The notes: generated by a model not told the origin, from the sequence alone. 64,000 bases of DNA from Excoecaria cochinchinensis (GCA_947683425.1 CANTUQ010000018.1:806001-870000), one strand, 5' to 3'. Numbered from the stretch's first letter, positions 1 through 12,185 are shown. Translations and numbers: made by a program.

Positions 1-58
1 GAGGAATCGAAAGCCATTCTAGCTCGAGAGGTACGACAGTTAAGGAGTAAGCAAATCC
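1..58 (+). pseudogene. Chromovirus pol C-terminus, first part (element K)
   Basis: Frame 1 reads a segment with ILAREVRQLRSKQI, the linker that precedes the chromodomain in Tekay/Del chromovirus integrases. The frame is cut at base 58 by solo LTR L and resumes at 2849 without loss of phase (the isoleucine codon at 55-57 is followed by PLVKVLW). It is therefore a real coding frame split by a later insertion. The rest of K (gag, protease, RT, integrase core) lies left of the window. Assignment is by motif resemblance only. Confidence 0.8.
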
Positions 59-2843
59 TGTAATAGCCCAAATACCGGTCTAGTAGTGTCAGAATGAAAT
101 TTTAGTGTCACCATAAGAATCACGGCATCGAACTGTGTAAGGAGTGAGTTTACCAGTGTTAAACTATAGTGATAAGTGTATTGGTTCTGGGCCGGGTGAC
201 ACCGGGCTGGTTATATAGCGGACCCGGCTATCCGGCGGCTGAAAATTTTAAATTTTGGAAAAATGATCTATGGGTCATAAGGAGTCTAGTGGCGAAACCG
301 AAACTGAAACCGGAGCTAAAACGGCTTCTGAAAGTCAGTTTGAAGTTGGTCTCCGATTCAATTCAATTTGAACTGGGGGTTGACCGAGGGTTTATGTGAG
401 GCTTATGTGGCCCAATAGAAATCTAGTATGTTAAATAATGTAATGGGAATGATTTCAGAGAATATTAACAGCTTTAGAGTTGAATTTTACGGTAGAGGAA
501 AAATTAACCGAATCGGACCGGTTTAAGTGAATCGGTGCCCAAATGAGCTCCGATTGAGCTAAAATTTTATAGGGAGTCTATTTTAGACATTTTAAATCTA
601 ATGGAATTTGTGATAAGTGAAAATAATGAGAGGAACATATAGTTGCTTAAGAAAAGTGCAAATCAACCAAATAAACCAATTTTGGTTTACTTATGGTTGG
701 ACCACCTTGGTTGGACGGTACGGTTCATTTATGGACTTTATAAGGGAATAAATGGCTGGATTTCTCTAGAGAAGCCCAGCCAAAGTCGGTCTCCTCTCCC
801 CTTTGCAAAACCGAATGGTCTTTCTCCCTTTCGCCTCCATTTTTCTCCTTTTCTACTCCAATTTCTCCTCAAATATTAGCTCCCTACCTAAATTTTAGCT
901 CCTCTACAATCTTTTGGAAGTGATTTGAGCTCATTTAGTGCACTAGAAGTTGAGAAAACAAGTAAGCAAAGTTTATGGTGTATTTTTGGGTATGTGATTT
1001 AGGGGTTTAAAAATTGTTTCATTGGTCCCTACTAAGGGTTTTGGGCTATAGAACACGTTTATGAAGTTATATTTTTGATTTGTAGGTTGGTTTTAAAGTT
1101 ATGAGCATGTTTCTATTCGGCCATGGTAGGAATCCAAGGTGAGGAGGGTGAATCTCACACCAAGGGAAGGAAAAGCAAGCTTGAAGCACTCTAGAGCTTG
1201 AAAAAGAGGTTTGTGATTACTAAATCTATCTATTTCCTAATGGTTGTGTTAATTTTTAGGTTATTTTTAAGGTTAGGTATATGAAAGAGTGTGTATAATT
1301 AAATCTAACTTGATATTCATGTTTAATGGACTTAAATTAGTGTATAAACATGATTAGATAAAATTAAATCAATATGGTATGAAAAACCTAAGTGAGGCCG
1401 AATGGAATCTAAGGGATTTTAATGAATTCTAAGGTAATTTAAGGCTTGTAAATGATAGTTATAAGATGATTAATAAGTGTAATGCATGATGGAGTGAAAG
1501 AAATCTAGAAAAGAAATTGAATGGTGTGAGTGTGTTAATGGCCGAATTGAATAATGTGTGACAAATTGAAATGTGTGACAAATTGGAATATGTGATAAAT
1601 TATGGTATAATAATGATATATGAGGCATGTATAACATGAAATAAGCATGATTGGGTGATTAAGTAAAATTATAGTGCATTGTATGAAAAGTGGAATGTGT
1701 GGCCGAATGGTGAACTTGAGTGTATATATGTATATTTTTATGTTATATGCAGTCTAATATTGTAAAGTGATTATATAATGATAAATGAGTGCATATGTGA
1801 AAAGGTAAGTGAAAATGAGAGGTATAACAAATTCTATATGTTGACATAATGTGATAATTATATAAATTTTAAGAAAATATTGCCCTTAGTAGCTGTCTGG
1901 TAGTGAAATCTAGTCCATGATATAATTGGCTAGCCATAGGGATTCCACACCGCGGTATGAGTTATGGCGACTCATTATTGATAGGCCAATGATGGCTTAT
2001 CACAGTGTAAATTTCAGTGTTCAGTGATATTCAGTGATCAATGAAGTGCAGTCCAGTGAAAATGGTCCTATTGGGGTCATTCTATAGTGTAATGGGTCTG
2101 TGGGGCCATGTCCAGCATATCCGGTCAGTAGATTTTCTACTGGGTCCATATTAGGGGCATTCTGGTAAATATATAATAAAAATGGTAAAAATAGTGAAAT
2201 TGGTGAATTTGAGTGAAAATGGGACTAAAATGAATTAAATAAAAAAGTTTAGGGGTAAAACAGTAATTTTCTAAAAAGTCGGTAAAAATTGGTTAAAAGT
2301 GTAAAAGGAAGGGTAAAATAGTAATTTTAGTAAAATATAAGGTTAAAATAGTGAAATAGTGAAAAAGTGATAAAATAGGGACTAAATTGTAATTTGGCAA
2401 AATTGTAAGTTTAAGAGTGGAAAAATAAGGTAAAAAGGGCAAAATTGTAATTAAATAAGTTGAATATGGTTAAAAGTGGAAAATGGAAATAAAACAGGTA
2501 AATAGTGTAAATATTTGATAAATAAGGGCGTTTTGGTAAGTATATAAATTAATGGGGACATAAGAGTAAGTATAGTAAATGTGAGGATATAAGTGGTAAT
2601 TTGGTAATTGTGGGATATAAGGGTAATAAAAGGAAAAGAAAGGACATAAATGGAATTAATAGAAGAGTTAGGGATATAAGTGGAATTAAGTGAAAAGGTT
2701 AAGTGATTAAATAGAAATAAATAGTAAATAAAGAATTAAGTGTGTTAATTAATTTAATGATGTAATTAAGTAAATGAATTGTGTAATTAAGTGAATAAAC
2801 TATACTTTATGTGATTTGTATAATAATTAATTAAATGAATACA
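59..2843 (+). mobile_element. Solo LTR L, inserted in element K
   Basis: A 2785-bp block starts TGTAATAGCCC and ends AATACA, and is bounded by a perfect 5-bp duplication aatcc at 54-58 and 2844-2848. Removing it restores the chromodomain frame of K. It holds no internal region, primer site or polypurine tract, so it is a solo LTR left by LTR-LTR recombination. The first 1.2 kb has mixed composition. From about 2200 to 2840 it is very AT-rich with many short near-repeats of the type gtaaaatagtg. I assume + orientation from the TGTAATA start. Small open frames inside it (169-399, 643-879) show no family resemblance and I do not call them genes. Confidence 0.85.
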
Positions 2844-2848
2844 AATCC

Positions 2849-2989
2849 CGTTGGTCAAAGTGTTATGGAATCACCACGGAGTCGAAGAAGCTACTTGGGA
2901 GCCAGAGGCGACCATGAGGGCGCAGTATCCGCATTTGTTCAGTTCAGGTGAGAACTTCGAGGACGGAATTCTTGTTAGTATGGGAGAGT
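2849..2989 (+). pseudogene. Chromodomain end of chromovirus pol (element K)
   Basis: The frame continuing from bases 1-58 encodes PLVKVLWNHHGVEEATWEPE followed by a MRAQYPHLF-type tail and NFEDGILVSMGEL. This is the classic Tekay-clade chromodomain end, with the aromatic/acidic pocket motif VLW...EEATWE. In the family it targets integration towards heterochromatin by reading histone marks. The frame runs through the polypurine-like gggagag into the LTR and stops at 3064-3066, a few codons later than usual, so the original stop has probably been lost. The fragment is not functional as it stands because L splits it. Confidence 0.85.
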
Positions 2990-4080
2990 TGTCACACCCC
3001 ATTTGCCCCCTAGAAGTTCGAGCCGTGTTTGTGCATGTGCATTTAGTGTGTATTTGCATGTCATAAGGGTATTTTAGGTATAATGTATGTTTGCGGGTTT
3101 TGCTAGTATGTGGGTGCATGTACGGTGCTAGGGTGTGAATTAGTTGGGTTTCATTTGGGTGTGTTTGCTCACATGGTTGTAGGGTGTGAGTGAGTGAGTT
3201 GTGTTTGTGTGATTTGTTCACATATTAGTAGGGTGTGCATTAGTTGGGAGCTCATTGTGTATGTGTAGTGAATGTTGTTAGGGTGTGAGTTATTAAGACC
3301 CACCAATCATGTTGTGCCAAGTGGAAAGGGGAAAAGTGGGGGTGAATAATTGAAGAAAGAGAAAGGGGAAGAACAGAAATCTGATCTTCATTCCCATTCT
3401 CCCCTTTTCTTCTCTCTATTGCTTTCCCTTCTACTCCTTCTTCCTCTTCCTTTCTTTGGCCAACTCCTTTTGGGTTGGATTATTGGTGGATCTTGATAAT
3501 TCTAAGAAGTAATTGGTAAGTTTTCTGTATTTTCATTTTGTTCTTCTTCTTCTTTTTCTTCATATTTTATGCGTTTAGATTTAATTTAGGGTTGTGTTTT
3601 GTGTGCTCTTGTGGGTTGATCGTTAGTTGAGCCTCCTCGTGAGCCTAAAGGTAAGGAGAAGGCATCAGGAAGTGGAACTAAGTGAATAGGAGCCAAGGAG
3701 ATTCAGGTTTGGGAGTTTTGTGATTTATGCATTTTTGGTGATTTTGTTCTTTGAATTAATTTCTGGAAAATTTGGTGTTCTTGATGTTTTTACTTGTTAT
3801 TATGTTATGGGTTTGTGATTTTTATTGTTCATGAAACCTTGATTGTGAGTTATTGAACCAAATATACAATTGATTGAGTTGTGGCATGAATAGTGATGAG
3901 ATTGAATGTGTAACTTGATGTTGTTTTGAGAATTCATGAGTAGGATCTTATATTAGTATGATTTGTTCATGTTAGATGGTTTATTAATGTAGTATGAGTG
4001 AGGAGGAAATGGTTGGAATGAGAAGTTTTGGATTTGGCCTCGAAATGAGGGGAATTTGGCTCTATGGTATTGCATCTTGG

Positions 4081-4413
4081 CATGGGTCACGGTGGCAACC
4101 ATTTTGGTTGTGACTGTGAGGTATATACAAGATGCATTCTGCCTTGAGTCTGGACATGTCACGGTGGCAACCATTTTTTTGTGACCGTGAGGTGTCCAGA
4201 TTTTGCTTCTGTTCTGGGTTCTGGACATGTCACGGTTCCAACCATTTTGGTTGTGACCGTGAGGTGTCAAGACTTTTGCTTCTGCTTGGTTTCTTTGGTA
4301 TGTCACGGTGGCAACCATTTTGGTTGTGACCGTGAGGTACCCCGGACTTGCATTCTGCCGAGAGTTTTGGTATGTCACGGTGGCAACCAATCTGGTTGTG
4401 ACCGTGACCTACC
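4081..4413 (+). repeat. 72-bp tandem array of inverted repeats in the K LTR
   Basis: Five units begin near 4083, 4155, 4226, 4299 and 4371. Each contains a near-palindrome of the form GTCACGGTggCAACCatttTGGTTGtgACCGTGA (arms separated here by lower-case mismatches and loop), with about 14-bp arms. Between the hairpins the units diverge more (stretches such as ttctgcttctgg), so the paired part is the best-kept part. No function is known. A related single pair occurs in the D LTR near 60255-60350. Confidence 0.85.
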
Positions 4414-5116
4414 CTGTTTTTGCAATAAAATCTTATTTGTTCAGGGTGATTTAAGGGTGTTAAATTATTGATTTAAGCACACACTTTGACACTTAATAAG
4501 AGCTTTATACTAGTAAGATGGATGATGTTTATAAGTATTGATTAATCCAAGTATGTGAATTCTTTGCTTATTATAATATAAGTATGGATGTTAACTGTAT
4601 AATTTTACCCTGCGAATCAACTAAGTGGATAGTTAGGCATACCTAATAGAGTCTTTTAGCTGCAGCCTCAGTTCTATTTGGACCCCGATTAGATCCCTAT
4701 CTGGTTCCTCGCAAACCTTTATGAATTTTGGATCTTATTTAAGGTCCCTCCGAAAATTATTTTTAATGTGATAAAATAATTGGTTTGTCGATTCGTACCC
4801 GTAAGGTACTATCTGTATTTGATTCGTACCTGCAAGGTACTGTTTGTATACTCGTTATCCACTACTGTCAGTCCGCAGGTGTTCTGTTTGCTTTGATTTA
4901 TGTCGATATGATTATTAGAATGTTATATCCGAATGAACATGATAAATAAGAGGATCAGTTTATATGTATGTGGATGTGGAAATAAGCTCCTGATTGTATG
5001 CCTTTATTCTGTAAGTATGGTTATATATCTGACATGATTATCAGTATATGTCATACCGTATGTGTTATGCCTTGATGACCATTGTGAATGGCCGTCCATT
5101 GTTTTGTTGTGTGTTT

Positions 5117-5160
5117 CCCCACTAAGCGTTTATCGCTTAGCGCGGTTTTTATCCGTGCAG
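5117..5160 (+). other. Conserved double-hairpin motif, K LTR copy
   Basis: CCCCA is followed by CTAAGCG-TTTAT-CGCTTAG and then GCGCGG-tttttat-CCGTGC. Two short stem-loops lie back to back, about 385 bp before the LTR 3' end. The same arrangement occurs in LTRs B, C, D and J at a similar distance. Role unknown; it may be an RNA structure in R/U5 or a DNA-binding site. Confidence 0.75.
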
Positions 5161-5545
5161 GTGCAGATGGCATTTTGCTTTGGGAGAGTCACCGCCAGTC
5201 AAGCCAACATAGAAGGGTTTAGTGTTAGGACTACTTTTGTAATAGATTGATGATTTTTTTTGTAATAGAACTCTTATTGTATCAGTAATTTTGTAAGCTT
5301 CTGCTCTGTATATTTTGGTTTTGTAATTAATTTGTAATATCAGTTTGATCAGAACATTATTGTAAGGAATGTTGTTATATTAATGCATGATCAATTGGAT
5401 GTTTCTCTAAAGTTTCAAATTTCCATATGTTTTTAATGTATGAATGTTTGCTTTGTACCGATCTGTCTGGTGTGACACCCCTGCTCCTACGGCATCTCAC
5501 TCCTATCAGGATGGGTTCGCCTACGTATGGGTAGGGGGTGTTATA

Positions 5546-5946
5546 GTTCTATTGGGATGGGACCTCCAAGACACCTCTTATGTCCCATAAAAAGGCTCAA
5601 TTTGCACAATCCTAGGCGCCATGAGGCGAGAGGGCCATCCTAATGTTCTATTAGGGTGGGGCCTCTAAGACACCTCTGGTTTGCCCAAGCGCGAGGGCCA
5701 TCCTAATGTTAGTGTGGGGGCCTCCAAGACACCTCTCGGCTTGCCTATGATGGATATAACTGCGCTGTCTTAGGATCACTGAGACTAGACGAACTTTTTC
5801 AATGTTTTATTGGGTGGCGACTCCATGAAATTTCCTTGTTGCCCGAAATAGACGCCCTTGCAATTTCACTTGCAAGTTTCATGAACTTCTCTCGATCGCC
5901 CTAAAGGCAGGCGTTCGAGGCAACCCGGGGTTCGGCGTGTTTCACA
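5546..5946 (+). mobile_element. 5' LTR of Tat-like element H (3' part only)
   Basis: The sequence from gttctattggg to gtttcaca matches 32037-32445, the end of the H 3' LTR. It includes the triplicated segment on the pattern gagggccatcctaatgtt and the tggcgactcc motif near 5814. The upstream part of the LTR is missing because K was inserted here and K's other end lies outside the window. The LTR ends at TTCACA, followed by one base and the primer site. Confidence 0.85.
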
Positions 5947-5947
5947 G

Positions 5948-5966
5948 TGGCAACTCAACTAGGGAC
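5948..5966 (+). other. Primer-binding site of element H
   Basis: TGGCAACTCAACTAGGGAC lies one base after the LTR. It is a decayed version of the TGGCGACTCCACTGGGGAC site intact in element A, the type used by Tat/Ogre-like elements. Four substitutions separate the two. Confidence 0.75.
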
Positions 5967-6690
5967 ATAAGAGACTTCGATTCAAAAGTACCTTGGTCAA
6001 AAATTATAATTAAGTTTTAATTTAAAAATTTTATCCCTTTTCGAAATTGCATTACATTTCATTAGAGCCTTAAAACTATGCTAGTTTGGTCCCTATTCTT
6101 ACCCTAATGCATTCCCGAAGTATGACCCTACGTTCACTCAATGTAGGGAAGTGTTAAGGATAATCAGCAGCCCAAGCCTTGTACCATCATGGTATATCGA
6201 ATGGAGACCCAATTGGTCGTTATGCTCGTGATGAACTAGACCCGTTGGCTGGGACCATGCTTGGGTAGCCCTAAAGTATCAACACCCTTGACCAAAGCTC
6301 ATGTAATTGCAATAAATACTTCCCCTAGGTGATATGCTCCTTAATACAATGCTTGCTATGTGGGCCATTATATATTGAACAAAATCAACCAAATTAAATG
6401 GTCTTTTATCAAAGGCTTTCATGCCCCGGTGTGCCCATCTTAATATGGTTGAAATGTTTGAATACATAAAGGCCAAAACCCATACGTATGTACAGTAGGC
6501 AAGAGATGTTACGCTACCGGTTTTTCACTGTGCACCGTACGCACCCATTGGGTTCCCTGCTGACCCATGGGTCAAGCACACCTAGTAAAGAGAATACACT
6601 ACCTCGTGTGTGGGAGTGATAAGGTTGGAAGGATCTATCTACTTGTATGTGATTGTCCATGCTACATCAACACGATCATGCATCGTATAT
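5967..6690 (+). other. Leader (5' untranslated) region of element H
   Basis: About 720 bp between primer site and gag. It shares segments, in the same element orientation, with the A leader (48933-49674): the text around the words cttccc, taaggctctaaaac and gaccaaagctcatgtaattgc is recognisable in both. No open frame of note. In the family this stretch carries packaging and dimerisation signals; here it is a relic. Confidence 0.6.
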
Positions 6691-8276
6691 ATCATTCATG
6701 CATCATCCTAATTGTTCAAATCTTTTTAGCCATCATAGATTCACCTAAGTGGAGTAGGGGTTCTGACGGTCGGCTGGTGAGGATAGATCTGCCTCTTGGA
6801 TTGACAGAATTAGTGTCTGACTGGAATTATGAGCCACCCTCAATGACCAGGGAGTCATCCATAGAATCACAAATGGCAAAAGAGACCGGAGCCTTAATAA
6901 CTCAAGTCCTTCCTAGGAGGCTAGAGGATTTTGAGTGAAGAATGTTGGAAATGATGGGAGCTATGGCTGATAGGATTGCTCATCCTCTTACTCCGCAACC
7001 ACCAGCTGCTCCACATCCACCCGTTGCTCCACAGTCCCCGATGGTTCATGCTAGGGAGCAAGTTGAACCACCTGCTGGCAGAGAGCCCCCGTTGTAGCTA
7101 ATGCTGCTCGCCAGCTTGTTAATGAGCATAGGGCCACAGTGCCTATTGAGCAAAGAAGGGCAATAATCCCCAATCCCAATGATGACTTTATGATGGAGGA
7201 GGGAGATGAAGAGGCAGTAGCACCTCAATTTGTGGGGGCCAGAGCACTAGGGCAGAGGATGAGGCGATAAGAGGGATGAGGCAACAGATTGAAGCAATCA
7301 CCCGCATGCTATCAGCCAGAAAGGGGATCAACCCTAAAGAAAGAGATTTGGTGGATGAAGAGTTGTTGCCCCAAAGGTTCAAAATGCCTGAGCTGCCAAA
7401 GTTTGATGGTACTTTGGATCCATCTGCACATATTAAGCAGTATACCCTAGTGATGAAAGGCACAGGGAAAAATAGAAGGTGGAATATTTCTGCCTTAGTC
7501 TGGTGGGTGGGGTGTGGACTGGTACCATGGTTTAGACAAGAGGTCCAAGGAGGATTGGGACCTTTTGACTGAGGAGTTCATGAAGCAGTATGACTACAAC
7601 ACCATAATGGAGGTTACATTAAAGGACCTCGAGCTTTTACAGCAAAGAAGTGATGAATCGCTCCATGAATACCTTACAAGATGGAGAAATAGGGTCATGG
7701 AGATGAAGAGAAAGCCTGACATTGCTGACCAAATCAAGCTATTTATCAGGAACTCTTGCCCTTACTTGAGGGACTTGCTCAGCTTTAAGGGGCTCAGAGA
7801 CTGGGAGTCGCTTAAGGACATTACTATAGAAGCTGAGGGGGCTTACCTAGCAAAGAAAGTAAGCCAAAATAACTTTGCTGGGAAAGGTTATGGCAACCAA
7901 TCAGGGTATAAACCAGGCGGTGCAGGAAGCAGTAATAATAGAAGTGGTAAGACGGCCAAGGTTTCAGCCATTGAGGTTGGACAGGTTCAGAGGTACTACT
8001 CCAATTTGGGTCGCTCTCTGTCTTGGGTATTGGAGAAATTGACAAAGGAAGGCAAGCTGAGACCATTGCCACCCAGGCCAACCATGAATCAAGGAAAGTC
8101 GGGGCATAGAGAGGATCAATACTGCGCTTACCATTAGCACACCGGGCATCTAATGTATTATTGCCGGACTCTAAGGAACAAAATTCAAGATCTTATTGAT
8201 TCCAAGGAGATCACTAACCCTAAGAAAAGAGACAATAAGAAGAGGGTAGGCTATAATGCAGTTCCCCCACCATGAA
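6691..8276 (+). pseudogene. gag: Decayed gag of Tat-like element H
   Basis: Segments align with the gag of element A in order: the AIID.pkWSR...GRLVR start (about 6730-6780), an acidic linker, LLPQRFKMPELPKFDGT (about 7365-7415), and the retrotransposon gag core DWYHGLD through DWESLKDI (7514-7820). Next come a Gly/Ser/Asn-rich segment, YYSNLGRSLSWVLEKL, and the zinc-knuckle-like CAYH..HTGH (about 8130-8155). The frame is broken by a TGA at 6936-6938 where A has an Arg codon, a frameshift near 7480-7520, and a TAG at 8135-8137 inside the zinc knuckle where A has Gln. The gag protein would form the cytoplasmic particle; this copy cannot. Confidence 0.85.
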
Positions 8277-8299
8277 TGTGATCGGAGGAGAAGAATGTG

Positions 8300-8573
8300 T
8301 TTTTAGTTGCTTGTTATTCCAAGAACATTTTTTATGACAATATTTACAATGTTGCTAATTTCAATAAAATGAACAATCTTGCATGTTTGTATAGTGTCTC
8401 TGATGATTTCATTTCTCATGATCACCATGCATTCATTTTTTGATAGTAATTCAATTAATACGATTATATTTAATCTCGAAACTTTGGAAAACCCAAAGAA
8501 TATCTTGATAGCATCTGATATAACTCCTGAAGAGAGGAAAATTCTGAGAGCTAAAAATAAAAATAGAAAGTAG
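8300..8573 (+). pseudogene. Short pol remnant of element H (protease-RT spacer)
   Basis: After a deletion of roughly 2 kb relative to A, the text resumes at the linker between protease and RT. NNLACLYSVSDDFI corresponds to NDFAYLCDVSHDFI of A, and NILIASDITPEERK corresponds to EILIASDVTLEERI. Homology ends at about 8560 before any RT motif. H therefore has no protease, RT, RNase H or integrase of its own. Confidence 0.8.
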
Positions 8574-10059
8574 TGAAAAAAAAACTAGATGCAATTAGGG
8601 GATTGGATGAAAACTCACTAAGAGCACTAGAACCTTTCTGATTACCCGTCAAAGCAATCCCTGGATAAGACGGAACCTGGAAAATGATTTAGGTAGCCTT
8701 TCTTTGTGTAGCTCTCTAAATGGCTATTTTCTACCTTCATTTCGCAATCGCTTGCTAGCCCATTGAGCCTTTATGGAGGTATGCTAAATGCGTGCCAATT
8801 TTATTGTTACACATTTTAAAACTATCCCCTCGCCTAAAATGATTTTTGCCTCCCCTTAGAAGAATGGCTGTTCTAGTAAGAATGGATGTACATCATTGAC
8901 AATTCTATATCATTGACAATTCTTTGGGTTATCAAAATTTGCCCTGATAAGGATGAGTTTACACTTTGGGAAGAGGGTTTAGTCATGTGCCAAAGACACG
9001 AGCTCGCGAGAAAAGAGAAAAAAAATAGGAGAAAAGTAAAAAAAAAGATAGGAGAAAAAGCAATGGAAAAAAAAAGAAAAAGAAAAGTGAAAAAAAAGAA
9101 AACGATAGGAGAAAAGAAAGAAAAAGATAGGAGAAAAAGCAATGAAAAAAAAAAGGAAAAAAGAGAAAAAAGAAGTAGAGCTCAAGATAGTAACCCCTTG
9201 ATGAGTTTCTGTGTTTATCTCTTTAACTTAATTGTTATTCTGAGCTTGATGAGCTAAAAGTATTACCAAAATCCAAATTCATGAATCCATTTATAGCATG
9301 CAATTGAGCTGAGTATGGTCCTCCCATCAGTCGAGTAAAATTACGGCCATTTTTCTCTAGCAACCTGATCCTCCTTTGATAGCCATCTACCTAAGCCTAA
9401 CGTTACAACCAAAGTAAGACCTTTTGACTCTTGGTTCAGTCTTATCCAATCAGCGAAGATGACCTTTCAATAAGGTTCGGTATGTAGGAAGAGGCATATG
9501 GTGTTTCTTGAGTTTCAAGCAGGGAGCCACAAGTGCATTTATGCATTTGAGTTGAGTCTCATCCCCGACGTTGCATCTAGAATTTTCTTTAGAAAAGAAA
9601 AAGAGCATCTTGGCAAAAAATAAGTTAAGAGCAGAGAGAAAATTTTCAACCATAAAAACCTGAGAGGGCGGATTGATAACAGGAGTTTGATGATTTCAAG
9701 ATTTATCCTGAGATTAGATGAGGTCATATATTCTTTGAGTTAAAGCTAAATAATGATCATGTGTCATGAAATCAAATTGAAACATATGCATTTATGTAAT
9801 GTTGATGTGGTCAAAGCAGTTCATTTTGCATACTTAAAGTTGTCTAGTGCCACACATGAAGGTAGCAATTGTTACTATCTACCCTCTGCTTTTCTCGCTA
9901 CTCTCACCACTCAAGCGCTTCAGCTGACTCATCCTGCTATCATCTGTGAAATCAATTTTACAGCACCTTTCATGATAAGATTTAAGCTCATACAATCATG
10001 ATCTAAGATGTAAGTACATGCTGATCACCCTAGAAGGATCTTTGGCAACAGCTTCAACC
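8574..10059 (+). other. Non-coding 3' part of element H
   Basis: No protein homology was recognised. A purine-rich A/G tract lies at about 9000-9180; the open frames over it are Lys/Arg- or Phe/Ser-rich low-complexity artefacts. Near 9650-9690 the text aaaacctgagagggcgg-attgataacagg matches the post-integrase region of A (about 42320-42350, reverse) and of G (about 19725-19760, reverse). So at least the right half is the element's 3' untranslated region. Confidence 0.6.
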
Positions 10060-10320
10060 TCAAAGCAAAAAAAAAAGCAAAAAAAAGCAGTTAGAGATGA
10101 AAATCGTAATTGGCGCTCTAAGCAAAAGTTAGGCCAAGGGGATAGGGTGAAAACCTGGAAACAGGCAGTCTATCCTTCAAAAAAAAGGAAAAGAAAAGAA
10201 AAAGCTGCTGGATTGGGTTGGGTCCATTCTAGGCAAAAATAAGGCATAGGGTTATGTGAAAATCCGCAAAGGATGCATTTCTCGCTAAGAAAAGCTAGTG
10301 TGAAAATTCACAAGGGACGC
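10060..10320 (-). other. Fossil intron of the antisense gene, element H copy
   Basis: Read on the minus strand, this stretch matches the intron at 18807-19005 of element G. Shared features are gcgtcccttgtg, ttttcacactagcttttctta, a second gtcctttgcggattttcacataaccctatgcc block and gcctagaatggacccaaccc, then a pyrimidine run ending tttttgaag. The flanking exons are not recognisable. The upstream start of the intron lies right of the G insertion, at about 23877-23910. Confidence 0.65.
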
Positions 10321-11744
10321 TGTGACGCGCGCCGAACCCCATGGCCTCCCGAAAGCCCACTTTAGGGCGATCGGGATGGGATTCATTAAAACTTGTAAGG
10401 TATTTACAAGAGCGTCTATTTTGGGCAACAATGAGGTTTCTTGCAGTCGCCACCCAATAGAACATTAGCGAGGGTCGTCTAGCCTCAGCGAGCCTAAGAC
10501 GGCGTATACATATCCATCTTTGACAAGCCAGAGAGATCTTGGAGGTCTCAGCCTCTACCCCCTGGAGCCTAGGATTTGTAAATTTAAGACTTTTGGTGAG
10601 ACTCAAGAGGTGTCTTGGAAGTCCTAGACCTCTCGCCTCATTGAGCCCCAAAGACAAGAGTGAGTTCGGGACTTCTCATTTATTTATACCTTGATCAATA
10701 TTATGATTAAGTTTTGAATTCATTGTTTCACCAACTTTCCACACGATGCATTTAATTAAAGCGCAATCATTCACATCAAAAGCAATAAGTAAAGCATTAT
10801 TAAAATAAATATTCTCAAAATAAATTACAATAAAACTAGGGGCGGAATACAACCCCCATTGTAAATAAAATACAAATCATGCATAAATCGGGGTATTCAT
10901 TAATGATGAGGACATTGGTCCTCGCATGCATATTTATTATAAAACATTTTTGATGTGATGATTTTATTTTGGATAGAGAAAATTGAGACATTGGTCCCAT
11001 TTTTATTTAGGAAAAATTCCAAATTAATTACTATAAAATATTTGGCCCTTTTCACTTTATCGACATTGAAATAATCTTAATAATAACATGAATAAAAGGC
11101 AAGAGTGAAGAAAGAACCCGTATGGAAATCCTCAGATCTGCTCGACCATCATCGTTTACAACTCCAAATCCAAATTGTCAGAAAATAACTCATAGGAATA
11201 AACATGTCAGTGTCGAAATTGGTGAATAAAGTAAAGAAAAGAAAAATAATAGGAAACTTTTAAAAGAAATGAGTTAAAAGATAAAAAAAAGGTAAAACAA
11301 TTAATATAAGTTAATTAAATCACACAAGTATTAATCCAGAATGTTTACCCTCGGATTTTACCTTTTCGGGTGAATATCGAATGGTTTAAGTCCCCGCACG
11401 CTCCACAAGGATCAAATAAAATAGATCAAAGTAAGAAAATTTGTATTTTTCCTTTTTGAAAATTTGATAGCGATCGAGTGTTTGAATTAGCTGTATTGAT
11501 GGAAACGAATGAATTTCGTTACCTCAAATTGGCTTAATTCGCAAGAAATATTTAAATAAATCAATTAACTGAAAGAATTTTTATCAAATAAAATTCTGAA
11601 AATAAACAGAGATTTTATAGCTTTTTTAGTAAATTGCTCACAAGAAATCTTTTCTAAAAAAATCAAATCTCCTAAAAATTCTTCACTTTCCTCAAAAATA
11701 TTTGTAAAATTTTTGTAACCCTTAAAAATGAATTCTTCTTCCCA

Positions 11745-11752
11745 ATTTATAG
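11745..11752 (-). promoter_or_regulatory. Likely LTR TATA box of element G (3' LTR copy)
   Basis: CTATAAAT on the minus strand, downstream (in element direction) of the GGGACGGGCGTCCC array. The same text lies in the 5' LTR at 23265-23272. Placement suits a U3 promoter; the start site itself cannot be seen. Confidence 0.5.
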
Positions 11753-11904
11753 AATTTTTGGAGATAAAATAAGATAAGCATTTGTTTAAAGTTTGAATTT
11801 CAAAAGGAGTTTTAAAATTCAATTTTTTAACCAACACCTATCCCCATTTGGAAGATTTTAGATTAAATTTTATCAAATTCGGTGTTATCTGATCAGATCC
11901 ACTA

Positions 11905-12185
11905 CAGATGGGCATCCCTGCAAATACCGACGGGCGTCCCTACTAAGGGCACGCATGGAAATCTTGATACAGACGGGCCGTAACGCGGGACTAGGGACGG
12001 GCATCCCTACTCATACACGTGTTCGTCCCTAGCTACAGACAAGCCGTAACGCGAGACTAGGGACAGGCGTCCCTACTCAGACACTTGTCCGTCCCTAGGT
12101 ACAGACGGGCCGTCCCTACTATGCATAGGGACGGGGATAACCCCAAGTAGAGACGGGCATCCCTACTTCAGACGGTCATCCCGTC
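11905..12185 (-). repeat. Palindrome array in the G 3' LTR (U3)
   Basis: Repeated units of about 66 bp contain GGGACG-GG-CGTCCC-type palindromes and relics of a second palindrome GACACGTGTC with a CACGTG core. This copy has mutated several of them (for example cacttg for cacgtg); the 5' LTR copy at 23410-23765 is cleaner. Confidence 0.8.

Larger units (their letters stand above)
2990..5545 (+). mobile_element. 3' LTR of chromovirus-like element K
   Basis: The LTR starts TGTCACACCCC right after the gggagag polypurine tract and ends GGGGGTGTTATA; the last bases should be TACA, so one transition is likely. Length is 2556 bp. It is inserted in the 5' LTR of H: the next bases, gttct (5546-5550), match the uninterrupted H sequence near 32037-32041. 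The left duplication lies outside the window. The LTR resembles element C (34008-34911, reverse orientation), including the terminal segment with the motif ccccactaagcg. It contains the 72-bp hairpin array at 4081-4413 and the double hairpin at 5117-5160. Confidence 0.85.

Noticed and set aside
2871..3221. 116-residue minus-strand frame
   Set aside because: Antisense of the chromodomain and the LTR start; no independent support.
4081..4413. Regularly spaced palindromic repeats reminiscent of a CRISPR array
   Set aside because: The spacers are themselves related to each other, the setting is a plant LTR, and no cas genes exist; it is a tandem repeat with hairpins.
8886..9257. Lys/Arg-rich open frame in the 3' part of H
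   Set aside because: Sits on an A/G-rich tract and the complementary strand is equally open; low complexity only.
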